This document shows, one piece after another, positions 23,871 to 32,959 of a stretch of 64,000 nt of DNA. Each line of letters starts with the position of its first letter. Positions within the stretch are counted from its first letter, which is position 1. Made by a program: the position numbers and the translations under genes. Below the pieces are notes generated by a model. It was not told the origin of the DNA, did not search any database, and worked only from the letters and a program-made list of their open reading frames with translations. This DNA comes from Vicia villosa (lineage: Eukaryota; Streptophyta; Magnoliopsida; Fabales; Fabaceae), in the NCBI RefSeq assembly GCF_029867415.1, contig NW_026705173.1, positions 310,001 through 374,000 on the forward strand, read 5' to 3'.

Positions 23871-23978
23871 GTTCAGGAAAATCATGAAGATGTTCTAATG
23901 GTTGAAGCTGATGCAAATCCTCTTGTTCAGGAAAATCATGAAGGTGTTCTAATGGTTGAAGCTGATGCAAATCCTCTT
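23871..23978. repeat. 54-bp in-frame tandem duplication in the third ORF
   Basis: Two copies, starting at 23871 and 23925, encode an 18-residue repeat containing VQENHEDVLMVEADANPL, with one residue changed (D to G). The array ORF3 lacks it. Confidence 0.9.
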
Positions 23979-24653
23979 GTTCTGGAAAACAGCTTTGCTA
24001 CTGCTTCTGCTAGACCTTCTGTCTCTGTTCTGATGAACACTATGGAGAAGCTTCAACAAAATCAAGCTAGTTTGGCTACTCGTCCGGACAAGCAAGTTGA
24101 AGACACTGCTGAGATTAAGAACCTTCTGTCTTAGCCTATAAGTTTAGCCAGTCGTAGTCTATCTTATGTCTTAGTTTGTTTTCTTTGTTTTCTGTATCTG
24201 CTTTGCTTGCATCTGCTTCGATATTATTATCTTCTGATTCTAATCAATGATATATTATCTTTTTCTTTCTTCACTCTGTGTGTCTTTTTGATAACACGTA
24301 GATGTATCGTATATTTGATTCGATTTACATAAATTATATCTTTATTTTCATTTAATTTCGTTGCTTTATATTAGTATTATGTCGGTATTCTATTGTATTT
24401 TCAGGATTTAATGTTTACAAGCTCATGTAAGAAAAGGAAGAAAAAGAAGTAGAAATGGACTAAAAATAGAACAAAATATAAAAATAAAAGGGAGGAGGTG
24501 AAGGAATGAAGAGGAAAAGGAACAAGGCCCAAAGCGTGACCAAGGCCCAAAGCGCAGGAATGACCAGTTGTAGGGTCTGCCAGTCGTCACCAGCCCATCC
24601 CTGTCGGTCGTCACAACCACCCTCCTGCTGGTCGGCATGCATCCTATATTTTA

Positions 24654-24675
24654 GTGTGTGACGTGAGTCACACAC
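24654..24675. promoter_or_regulatory. Inverted repeat GTGTGTGAC...GTCACACAC upstream of the TATA box
   Basis: Perfect 9-bp arms around a 4-bp centre (GTGA here, GTCA in the 3' LTR at 29610-29631), about 135 bp before the TATA box. It contains TGACG, the core bound by plant TGA-type bZIP factors. In the 3' LTR the centre makes a full TGACGTCA. Confidence 0.55.
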
Positions 24676-25273
24676 TCACGCCTAGAAAGAAACTTTCGTC
24701 AAGCCCTGGTTTCTCTCCATTTATTTCTCCTCCGAAAAGCCTGCAACTGAGACGGAAGCAGCTAAATCTCCTCCTATATTTTCTCAACCTAGCAGCGGAA
24801 ACAGGAATATAAATAGACAACATTTTACCAGCAAAAGGTCATCTCTTCTTCTCTTTTCGGCAGAGCTTTTTCTTGTTTAGTTTTTAGGCAGTTTTTCTAC
24901 CATGTAAAAGTGGTAGTTTCTCACATCGAGGAACTACCACACAATTAGATTTAGGTTCTATTTCCTTTCATTACGCGAAGATTATTTCAGAAGTTAATTC
25001 CAGTACCTTTTATTTCATCATTCACAGGTTTTATTTTATGTTTTCTTATTTATTCTTATTTACCGTCTCTAATTTAATAGCCATGTCTTTCTTAATTTCA
25101 ATCCACACGTTTAATTTATTTACGCGTAATTTAATGTCCGACTAAATTGTTTTGAGTCCGGTATGTGAGGACCGTCGTCTCCGACGGGACTCGGTAATTA
25201 TTTTGTTTGGCTTAAATTATTATTATTAAATTCTATTTTGGCTTTAGGTTTTATTCTTAATTTATGTAACCTT

Positions 25274-25355
25274 GTCACGAGAGTGAGAGGTTGCTTACCA
25301 CGATTTCGTCACGAGAGTGAGAGGTTGCTTACCACGATTTCGTCACGAGAGTGAG
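25274..25355. repeat. 34-bp direct repeats, two full units and a partial
   Basis: GTCACGAGAGTGAGAGG units begin at 25274, 25308 and 25342. The 3' LTR has one unit fewer, so the pair differ by one 34-bp step. Confidence 0.9.
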
Positions 25356-26332
25356 AAATCTATTAAGGTTCGAACCGGCATTACGAGAGCGCGGGGTTCA
25401 AACCAGATAGTAAAAACTAGGCATTAATCCTAAACACAACGAGAGGGCTTTAGGATTAATTAGAATTTGTTTAGTTTTCAAACCGCGTTCCTTGATTTAA
25501 TTGGGCGAGCGAGAGCAATATCCTACTGTTGAAGAGCGTGACTTTATTCAGAACCACGAGAGTGTGAGGTTTAGTATTTAATTTAATATTTTCTACTAAA
25601 TATGTTTTTGACATTTTTGATAAGCCAATGAATTACAGACTTCCCGAAGTACGCGGAATCACATTTTTGCATTTCATATGGCTTATGATGTTTCAAACTA
25701 CCTCCATGACAAAATTCAGGTTTCAACGTCAAGGATTGACCACTCAATCACTCAGAAAGTCAACAGTCGACTAGTTTGACCTAAAAAGTCAATTGTGGTC
25801 AAAGTATAGTCAAAACTCCTGATTTTTTCTCAACAAACTTATTTTGAAGTATCATTCATCATTTGATCAAGGATTGATCATGATTCATCAAGGAAAGTTC
25901 AGAAATTAACAAATTCAAAAGTTTCTAAATTAGGGTTTTCATAGAAGAAAGTCAACTAAACTTTGACCAGCCATAACTCCTACAGGGAACATCATAATTT
26001 TTCCATAAAAAACTCAATTTGAAGGAAATTAAATTCTCTACAATTTTGTCTCTCACATGCCAAGTCTAAAAATGCTTCATTTGAGAGATATGGAGCAAAA
26101 GATTACAGGTCCTTTTTGAAAGTCAACCAAAAGCAGCTTTTTGTCAAAGCCAATATCATCAAGATAAAATCCTCAAATGTAAAAAAGTTTCCAAAGTGGC
26201 TAGTAGAGGACATCTTGAGGTTTCCAAAAAGTCCTAGAACTCCTCCATATCTTAAAAATTGAGGGAGATATGCCTTATCAAAGTTGGGCAATTTCAAGGG
26301 GGAAAATGTGAACAAAAGAGCTTCAAAATGGA

Positions 26333-26584
26333 TTTTTTTTTTTTTTTTTGGAATCAATAATCAACTTTATTTCCAAAAAAACATTGAGGTACATAGGCCG
26401 ATCCAAAGATCCAGGCTAGCAAACAGACAATTACATGCTCTCAACAAGATTTAAATCCCTAATGTGCTTGCTAAGTTTACTATTTCTAGAGCACCTAGCA
26501 ATTACAATTTGTTTAGTAACCATACAAATATTAGTATCCCTGACATCATATGCAAACACCATAGAATTCCTAGAGCACCTAGCA
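26333..26584 (-). mobile_element. Possible 3' end of a polyadenylated retrosequence (LINE-like)
   Basis: Read on the minus strand, a tail of about 17 A (26333-26349) follows AATAAAGTTGATTATTGATT and, before it, GGATCGGCCTATGTACCTCA. A polyadenylation-like AATAAA close to a poly(A) run suggests a 5'-truncated retrotransposed insert in the Ogre-type LTR. I found no target duplication, and the 5' edge (placed at the start of the next repeat) is a guess. Confidence 0.4.
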
Positions 26585-26850
26585 CACCTCTTGAATACCT
26601 TGATCATTTGAATCAAAACACATTAATCAAATCAAAGTGGTCAAGTGACAAGAAGTGAACACCTCTTGAATACCTTGATCCTTTGAATCAAAAACACATT
26701 AACCAAATCAAAGTGATCAAGTGACAAGAAGTGAACACCTCTTGAATACCTTGATCCTTTGAATCAAAACATATTAATAAAATCAAAGTGATCAAGTGAC
26801 AAGAAGTGCACACCTCTTGAATACCTTGATCCTTTGAATCAAAACACTTT
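26585..26850. repeat. 75-76-bp tandem repeat, about 3.5 units
   Basis: CACCTCTTGAATACCTTGAT begins units at 26585, 26660, 26736 and 26811. Each unit goes on through TTTGAATCAAAACACATT and GATCAAGTGACAAGAAGT. It lies inside the Ogre-type LTR fragment. Confidence 0.9.
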
Positions 26851-27607
26851 TATTAACAAGGACAACCAGTGACAATGGGGCTCGCTCCTGTTGAACACCT
26901 TGGGTAAAGACGCGCTAGGTGAACACCTATGCTCAATCCTTTACTAAAAGTCCGCCAATATCCCCTCTTAATCAATCTTCAATACAAACATACTTCCACA
27001 TGTGAAGATCGAATATCTTCCACTCAAATGCGATGATGGCCAAAATCTTGTTTTATATTGATTTAATCATCCATTCTTGTAGTGATCTCATATCCATGTG
27101 CGCGTAGTATTTCCGTTTGAAAGCGATCGAGTACCTCTCGCTAAAATCAACCAACAAACTTTTCGTGGTTCTTAGCCCGAACTACGATTGCTCTGACTTT
27201 CCCATTGCACGGGGGAATACGTAGGCACAAGATACAAACGTCTTGGCGAGCATATTAGTAAAAAATCTTTCCTTTTTTCCTTATAATAATAAAAACCTAA
27301 AAAACATTTCTTTTACCTTTTCTCGATTAATAAGCTAAAGAACATAAACATTACGCTAACACTCAAACACAAAACTAACTAAATGGGTCCCATCGAGTAC
27401 GATGGAGGTGAGGGGTGCTAACACCTTCCCCTTGCTTAACCGACTCCCGAACCCTAATTTGGTTACGACGACCATCTTATCTGATTTCTTTTTATTCGTG
27501 GGTTTTATCGATATTTTCCCTTTCCTTCTTGGAATAAATAAAGTTCGGTGGCGACTCTGTTGTACTTCGAGCGCGCGATTACGCTTGAGTAATTTGTTGC
27601 CGCTACA

Positions 27608-29245
27608 TAATCACTTGAGGTGATGGCTGAAATCACTAAGCTCAAACTTGAAAAGCTGATACTTAGGATAGATCCAGAAACACCACCTCAAGATCAAAAG
27701 AATGAACCACCCCACAGAAGAAAGAAAAGAAAAGGTGAGGGATATGTGAGATGGCGCGATAAGTGGCCATGGAAAATGACGATTACTAAAAGTTCAACTG
27801 AGGAGTTATTCTTGAGAGAACCACCATGAGTGCTTGCACTCTTAAGCTGTCAAGCTATCGATGTTAAACAAAGCGCTGCGTGGGAGGCAACCCACGCGCT
27901 TTTAATTTAATATTTTCCTTTTATTGTTTGAATTTGCAGAAAATAAAGAGTTGGATCGTTTGTCACGTCTCTAGGCGAAGAATCTCCAGATGACAATCTT
28001 GGAAATGAGCTAGGTGCCCACGAACATTCCTGCGAATGTCGCTGCTGTGGTGTCACCGATATCAACAACAAAAGCAAAATCAGAGAGGATTTAGCACGCA
28101 GAGGATCTAGCATTCACACAGGTTTTGTTTTTCCTTTTCCACCTTTTATCAAAACATTGAGGACAATGTTTGGTTTAAGTGTGGGGGAGGAACTTTACCG
28201 CTTTCATTTATCGCTTTATAGTTCTCTAGGTATGTTGTCGAGTCCTAATACGTGATTTTTCAGTTTCTATTGAACCGCTTTCATTTATCGCTTTATAGTT
28301 CTCTAGGTATGTTGTCGAGTCTTAATACATGATTTTTCAGTTGCTATTTAATTTCCCCGAAATTTTAAAAAAATTTAACCACCAACATTTTTTTTCTTTT
28401 TGACGCATAGCGCACACACTCTGAAAGTATAGAGGTTGTCACACTTTAGGCTTTGTTAGAAAGACTTGGGGACGTTTCAACAACATCGATACCGTCCTGA
28501 CAACCTAAACCCCCTAATTATGTGATATCAATTTGAGTACCCATTATGCCGAGACCTTAAGCTCAAGTTTTCAAAGTAGCTCTTAAGTAGTTTATATTAG
28601 CAGTCGGCACCATCTTAAGCACAAACTACGTAGGGAGTCGATGAATATAAGTGAATGATCCTGTTTTTAATAAATAAATGATTTAATTGAAAAATAACCT
28701 TCTAAGTTAGGTGACCCTCATCCGGTCATTTAGCCCAACGGTTGTTAAGCCTATAAGGATTTGATAATAAGCACTCACTGTTGGTTGGCCCAGAGGTCAC
28801 TGGTCTTGGACTTGGTAGGGCGGACTACAGTCTGATCCCCTGCAGCCGCAGTTAGGAAAATCGGGGCTGCACCACTTAAAAATCAGAACCCCATGCTAGA
28901 GGATCATAGTCGCTAACTGATTTCCCCTAATATATGCGTGTACGGATAACGGGCTTAATGTGATTGCGCTTGAATGAAAAGAGCGAAAGAAAACAACGAG
29001 TGATGTAGGTTGAGTTATAATGGAATGATTCAAATTGGTTTGTATAAGGAGGGAGCTTTTGAACATTGTGTCGTTACGGTATCCTTGGTGTTGACACTCA
29101 ATACCTATCAATCTAACATTAGCCTAGCAGCCGAATATGACTAAGAGTCGTGTCGTGCCTTTGTTCAAAAATCATGTTTAATCATTTTCTTTTACCGTGT
29201 TGGTTGATTGCTTGAGGACAAGCAATGGTTTAAGTGTGAGGGTGT
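27608..29245 (+). mobile_element. 3' internal non-coding part of the Athila-like element
   Basis: No conserved domain found. A 69-codon frame at 27620-27829 is basic but has no motif I recognise and could be the tail of a lost polyprotein. The motif GTGGGAGGCAACCCACG lies near 27877-27893 and a GTGTGGGGGAGG purine tract near 28180. A second tract, TTTAAGTGTGAGGGTG, comes right before the 3' LTR at 29246 and is the likely polypurine primer. Confidence 0.6.
28197..28350. repeat. 77-bp tandem duplication
   Basis: ACCGCTTTCATTTATCGC starts copies at 28197 and 28274. They differ at only a few bases, so the duplication is fairly recent. Confidence 0.9.
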
Positions 29246-30781
29246 TGATAATACGTAAATGTATCATATATTTGATTCGATTTACATAAATTATATCTTT
29301 ATTTTCATTTAATTTCATTGCTTTATATTAGTATTATGTCGGTATTCTATTGTATTTTCACGATTTAATGTTTACAAGCTCATGTGAGAAAAGGAAGAAA
29401 AAGAAGTAGAAATGGAGTAAAAATAGAACAATATATAAAAGAAAATGGAAGAGGTGAAGGAATGAAGAGGAAAAGGAACAAGGCCCAAAGCGTGATCAAG
29501 GCCCAAAGCGCAGGAATGACCAGTTGTAGGGTCTGTCGGTCGTCACCAGCCCATTCCTGTCGGCCGTCACAACCACCCTCCTGCCGATCGGCATGCATCC
29601 TATATTTTAGTGTGTGACGTCAGTCACACACTCACGCCTAGAAAGAAACTTTCATCAAGCCCTAGTTTCTCTCCACTTATTTCTCCTCCGAAAAGCCTGC
29701 AGCTGAGACGGAAGCAGCTAAATCTCCTCTTATATTTTCTCAACCTAGCAGCGGAAACAGGAATATAAATAGACAACATTTTACCAGCAAAAGGTCATCT
29801 CTTCTTCTCTTTTCGGCAGAGCTTTTTCTTGTTTAGATTTTAGGCAATTTTTCTACCATGTAAAAGTGGTAGTTTCTCGCATCGAGGAACTACCACATAA
29901 TTAGATTTAGGTTCTGTTTCCTTTCATTACGTGAAGATTATTTCAGAAGTTAATTACAGCACCTTTTATTTCATCATTTACAGGTTTTATTATATGTTTT
30001 CTTATTTATTCTTATTTATCGTCTCTAATTTAATTGCCATGTCTTTCTTAATTTCAATCCACACGTTTAATTTGTTTACGCTTAATTCTATGTCCGACTA
30101 AATTGTTTTGAGTCCGGTTTGTGAGGACCGTCGTCTCCGACGGGACTCGGTAATTATTTTGTTTGGCTTAAATTATTATTATTAAATTCTGTTTTGGCTT
30201 TAGTTTTTATTCTTAATTTAGGTAACCTTGTCACGAGAGTGAGAGGTTGCTTACCACGATTTCGTCACGAGAGTGAGAAATCTATTAAGGTTCGAACTGG
30301 CACTGTGAGAGCGCGGGGTTCGAACCAGATAGTAAAAACTAGGCATTAATCCTAAACACAGCGAGAGCGCTTTAGGATTAATTAGAACTTGTTTAGTTTT
30401 CAAACCGCGTTCCTTGATTTAAGTGGGCGAGCGAGAGCAATATCCTTCGGTTGAAGAGCGTGACTTTATTCAGAACCACGAGAGTGTGAGGTTTAGTCTT
30501 TAAGTTAATATTTTCTACTAAATATGTTTTTGAAATTTTTGATAAGCCAATGAATTACAGAGTTCCCGAAGTACGCGGAATCACATTCTGGTCTCTCTTC
30601 TCTTATATTTATCTTAATCTTAGTTTTATTTCATTTTTAGTACTTAGGTTCCCCTTAATCAAACATTAATTAGCCTTAGATTTACAAAGCATCAATAGAT
30701 TACAGTAGGTTGGCATTGGTCTCTATGGTTCGACAATCTTTTATATTACTTCGATATATCCGTGCACTTGCGGACGCATCA
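29246..30781 (+). repeat. 3' LTR of the Athila-like element
   Basis: 1536 bp, TGATAA...GCATCA, followed by the CTTTT target duplication. It contains the inverted repeat at 29610-29631, a TATAAATA box near 29764 and two copies of the GTCACGAGAG motif. It supplies the terminal segment that the 5' LTR has lost. Confidence 0.9.
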
Positions 30782-30786
30782 CTTTT

Positions 30787-31388
30787 TCATCTGATTCTTT
30801 TATGCTTTTTAATGTTATGACAAAAAGGGGGAGAAATGTGATAATAAAATTGATTTATTATATCAGTTGTTGGGATTAAGTCTCAACATTCCTAACATTA
30901 TTTGCAAGTTTTACTGTCTCTGATAGTTTTGCAGGAATAAGATATTCTGGTTAAAGCTCAACATGAGAAGCAAATACACGGGGAAAAGCAATTCTAAAGC
31001 TCTTAAAGATTTTAAGAAAGCTTAGTGATATGAAGCTTCAAGATCAGAAGCAAGGATTTCTCCGATACAATTGATTACAAAAGAGAAATTCAAAGCTCTG
31101 AAGCTGTCTAATGGAAGCTCTGAAGAGAAGCTCTGAATGTTCTGAAGTTCTATTCAACGTGAAAGTCTCAACTGAAATGGAAAAATATTCAGGGAAGTCT
31201 TTTTTTTATTATAAATTCTTCTAGTATTAATTTCAGAGGGAGATTGTTAATCTCAGGGGGAGACATATTCACACACTCTGATTATATGCTTATGCTATAT
31301 CTGTATAATTGTCTTTGTTCATCTGAAATTCTGGATACAAATTCATATCAATTATATATGTTTTTGTCATCGTCGAAAAGGGGGAGAT
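30787..31388 (+). mobile_element. 3' untranslated region of SIRE-A with polypurine tracts
   Basis: SIRE-A resumes after the Athila-like insertion. Purine tracts occur near 30824 (AAAAAGGGGGAGA), 31238 (GGGAGATTGTTA) and 31378 (AAGGGGGAGAT), the last directly before the 3' LTR. The middle one copies the true tract-plus-LTR junction. The region is rich in CAGAAGC and AGCTCTGAAG words. Confidence 0.8.
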
Positions 31389-32454
31389 TGTTAGAACAAG
31401 AAATGTTCTGATCAATATTCTTTGTTTTGATGATAACATTATGTATGAATTTTGTATAAGACAATGTAGTACTCTAATCCTTTGCATTTTTCCAATTCAG
31501 GAAATATATAAAGAGTATGCACAAAGCAGCGCTCAGAAGCACTGACACAGAAGGTTCTGGATGGCTTCATTAGAACATGCTCTGGAAAGACATCAGAAGA
31601 TGGTCATGCAGAATCAGAACATGAATTGGAAAGCATCAGAAGTTAGAAGTCAGAATTACAATTTCTGAAGCTCCGATGGTATCATGCTCAAAGCTCTTCA
31701 AAGTCACAAGACAGAAGATGCTCTGCACCAAAGCTGTTTGACTCTGATATTCAAACGTTGTTTAATCTACAAAGTCTGAGTCCGGAAGCAAGTACAAGAT
31801 GAAAAGGCTATAATTTCAAATCTCTGATTGACAAAAGGAACGTTAGAAGCTACAAAAGGCAAAGTCAGTAAAAGCATCAAAAGCAAGACTCGAGGTAGTT
31901 GACAAAAGTGTGAAACATTAAATGCAGCTGTGTACTTTTCACGCAAAGCATTAAATGCTCCAAACGGTCATTTCCTCTAAGTGCCTATAAATAGAAGTTC
32001 CGATCCGAAGCTTGACACAACACTTGTGCAAAAATACAGAAACATTGTCAAATTCAAAAGCTTACGAACTTCATCTTCAACCTCACAAACTCTTGTAATA
32101 TTTAGTGAGTGTTAAGTTTAGAACTTAAGAGAAATATCATAGTTGTGATTACAGCTTTATTAGAAGCATTCAAACTCTTGTAAACTTTATTTTACATTGA
32201 TTGTAAAAGATTCCTAGAGTGATCAAGTTGTGATTTGTAGACTCTAGAAGACTTAGAGGGTATCTAAGTGGAAAACCATGGTAATCAGTTGGATTAGTGG
32301 ATTAAATCCTCAGTAGAGGTAAATCACCTTGTCAGTGGTGGACTGGAGTAGTTTCGTAACCAGGATAAAAATTATTTTGTTCATTGTTTTTATTATCCAA
32401 GTTTTTGAGTTACACTTATTCAATCCCCCTTTCTAAGTGTTTTTCACTCCTTCA
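31389..32454 (+). repeat. 3' LTR of SIRE-A
   Basis: 1066 bp from TGTTAGAACAAG to CACTCCTTCA, with TATAAATA at about 31984. It is similar in its last 800 bp to the truncated 5' LTR. The flank after it is AAGGG; the matching left flank is gone. Confidence 0.9.
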
Positions 32455-32959
32455 AAGGGTAGGCTCCCTAAGCCGTTACGTCGAACCTATGAACTTAGGG
32501 CTTATGTGCTTATGTGTTTAATTATATGTTTTTATTTTATTTTTTATATATCATATAATTGTATGCATGCATCATTCATCATATGCATTCTTTCCCCGTG
32601 TTTTATCCACAGGAAAAAAAATAAAAAAATAAAAAAAATATTATATTGGTGAATGTACAGGAAAATGAGTACTAAGAAGCCCATCATCCGCTTTACTATC
32701 TCAATCCCAGACATCAAGAGTCTGAAAATAATTAAGGAGAAAATGCCATCAAGTGCTTTGGATAGGTTTGTGGTTCGCTATGGGGATATTCTGGATCTGC
32801 TAAGGGTAAAGCTTCAAGAAGAAGCTATCACCGCTTTGGATCAGTTCTATGATCCGCCGCTCAGGTGTTTTACTTTTCAGGATTTTCAGTTGGCTCCAAC
32901 CTTGAAAGAGATGGATGCTATGCTAGGATTTTCAAGGACTAAAAGGGAATTTTACACAG
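32455..32959 (+). pseudogene. Leader and N-terminus of an Ogre-type ORF1, cut by the next element
   Basis: A non-coding leader (32455-32652, with an A-rich stretch near 32612-32640) precedes an open frame from 32653, or more likely from the ATG at 32665 (MSTKKPIIRFTISIPDIKSL). It includes FVVRYGDILDLLRVKLQ, YDPPLRCFTFQDFQLAPTL and MLGFSR. This is the pattern I know from the extra ORF1 that Ogre elements carry upstream of gag-pol (DUF7745-like). The protein is lost after EFYT at 32959, where the LTR beginning TGTAGCAACC is inserted. Its own LTR is not adjacent, because SIRE-A sits on the left. Confidence 0.65.

Larger units (their letters stand above)
21465..24134 (+). pseudogene. SIRE-A third ORF (env position), broken
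   Basis: Begins MASPSKKMLVRLLNNNTNKN at 21465 and changes frame near 21555 into a 584-codon frame (21562-23316) with YPDLVKEFWVHATVMPKAI and IIPFGRIITNLLGQ. Both motifs are shared with the intact 819-codon ORFs at 48166-50625 and 55644-58103. A lysine/glutamate-rich stretch and a proline-rich stretch follow. After 23316 the homology continues in other frames (PGPYGYFLELDDGKYYHP, then ANLAEILLALEHPDADIPV) to a stop at 24134. In SIRE elements this position is called env-like, but I see no signal peptide or clear membrane segment. The N-terminal part resembles what plant annotations label putative plant transposon protein. Function unknown. Confidence 0.75.
24289..25666 (+). repeat. 5' LTR of the Athila-like element, 3'-truncated
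   Basis: Near-identical to 29246-30781 until CGGAATCACATT, where it breaks off into foreign Ogre-type LTR sequence. It has a TATAAATA box at 24808-24815. One extra 34-bp unit is present compared with the 3' LTR. Confidence 0.85.
25667..27607 (+). mobile_element. 5'-truncated Ogre-type LTR fragment replacing the core of the Athila-like element
   Basis: It ends with the same block as the LTR at 5232-10014: GAGGGGTGCTAACACCTTCC, CCGACTCCCGAACC and GGTGGCGACTCTG, then CGCTACA at 27607. Its start, with repeated AGTCAAC/GTTGAC words and the phrase TTCATTTGAGAGATATGG, resembles the middle of the minus-strand Ogre-like LTR around 60000-60500. No LTR start or polypurine tract is present at the left edge, so the fragment joined the element by deletion or illegitimate recombination. 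Confidence 0.7.
24289..30781 (+). mobile_element. Athila-like gypsy element, non-autonomous composite
   Basis: The LTRs start TGATAA and end GCATCA. The element is bounded by a perfect 5-bp target duplication CTTTT (24284-24288 and 30782-30786), and the SIRE-A 3' untranslated region resumes on the other side. The interior has no gag or pol. The left 1.9 kb is a truncated Ogre-type LTR (25667-27607). The right part has a GTGGGAGGCAACCCACGCGC stretch and TTTAAGTGTGGGGGAGG tracts that I associate with the 3' region of Athila-clade elements. The 3' LTR is complete (1536 bp). The 5' LTR lacks its last 150-200 bp. Clade assignment is by non-coding motifs only. Confidence 0.75.
14112..32454 (+). mobile_element. 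SIRE-A: SIRE/Maximus-like copia element, decayed and split by two insertions
   Basis: Order on the plus strand: truncated 5' LTR, tRNA-Met-type primer binding site, gag, protease, integrase, reverse transcriptase, RNase H, a third ORF, 3' untranslated region with GGGGGAGA tracts, and a 3' LTR. The long third ORF after pol is the hallmark of the SIRE lineage. Two later insertions split it: a solo LTR inside pol (18372-19504) and an Athila-like element in the 3' untranslated region (24289-30781). The coding parts carry many stops and frameshifts, so it is an old copy. The left flank is the RPA1-like pseudogene and the right flank (AAGGG...) is an Ogre leader. They do not match, which fits a deletion that removed the left end with its flank. 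Confidence 0.85.

Noticed and set aside
25274..25355. Regularly spaced direct repeats as a CRISPR-like array
   Set aside because: Plant LTR context; the units are contiguous 34-bp duplications without variable spacers.
27620..27829. Basic 69-codon frame (RRKKRKGEGYVRWRDKWPW) as a possible small nuclear protein
   Set aside because: No homology recognised; it follows a broken LTR joint inside a degenerate element. More likely the tail of a lost ORF.
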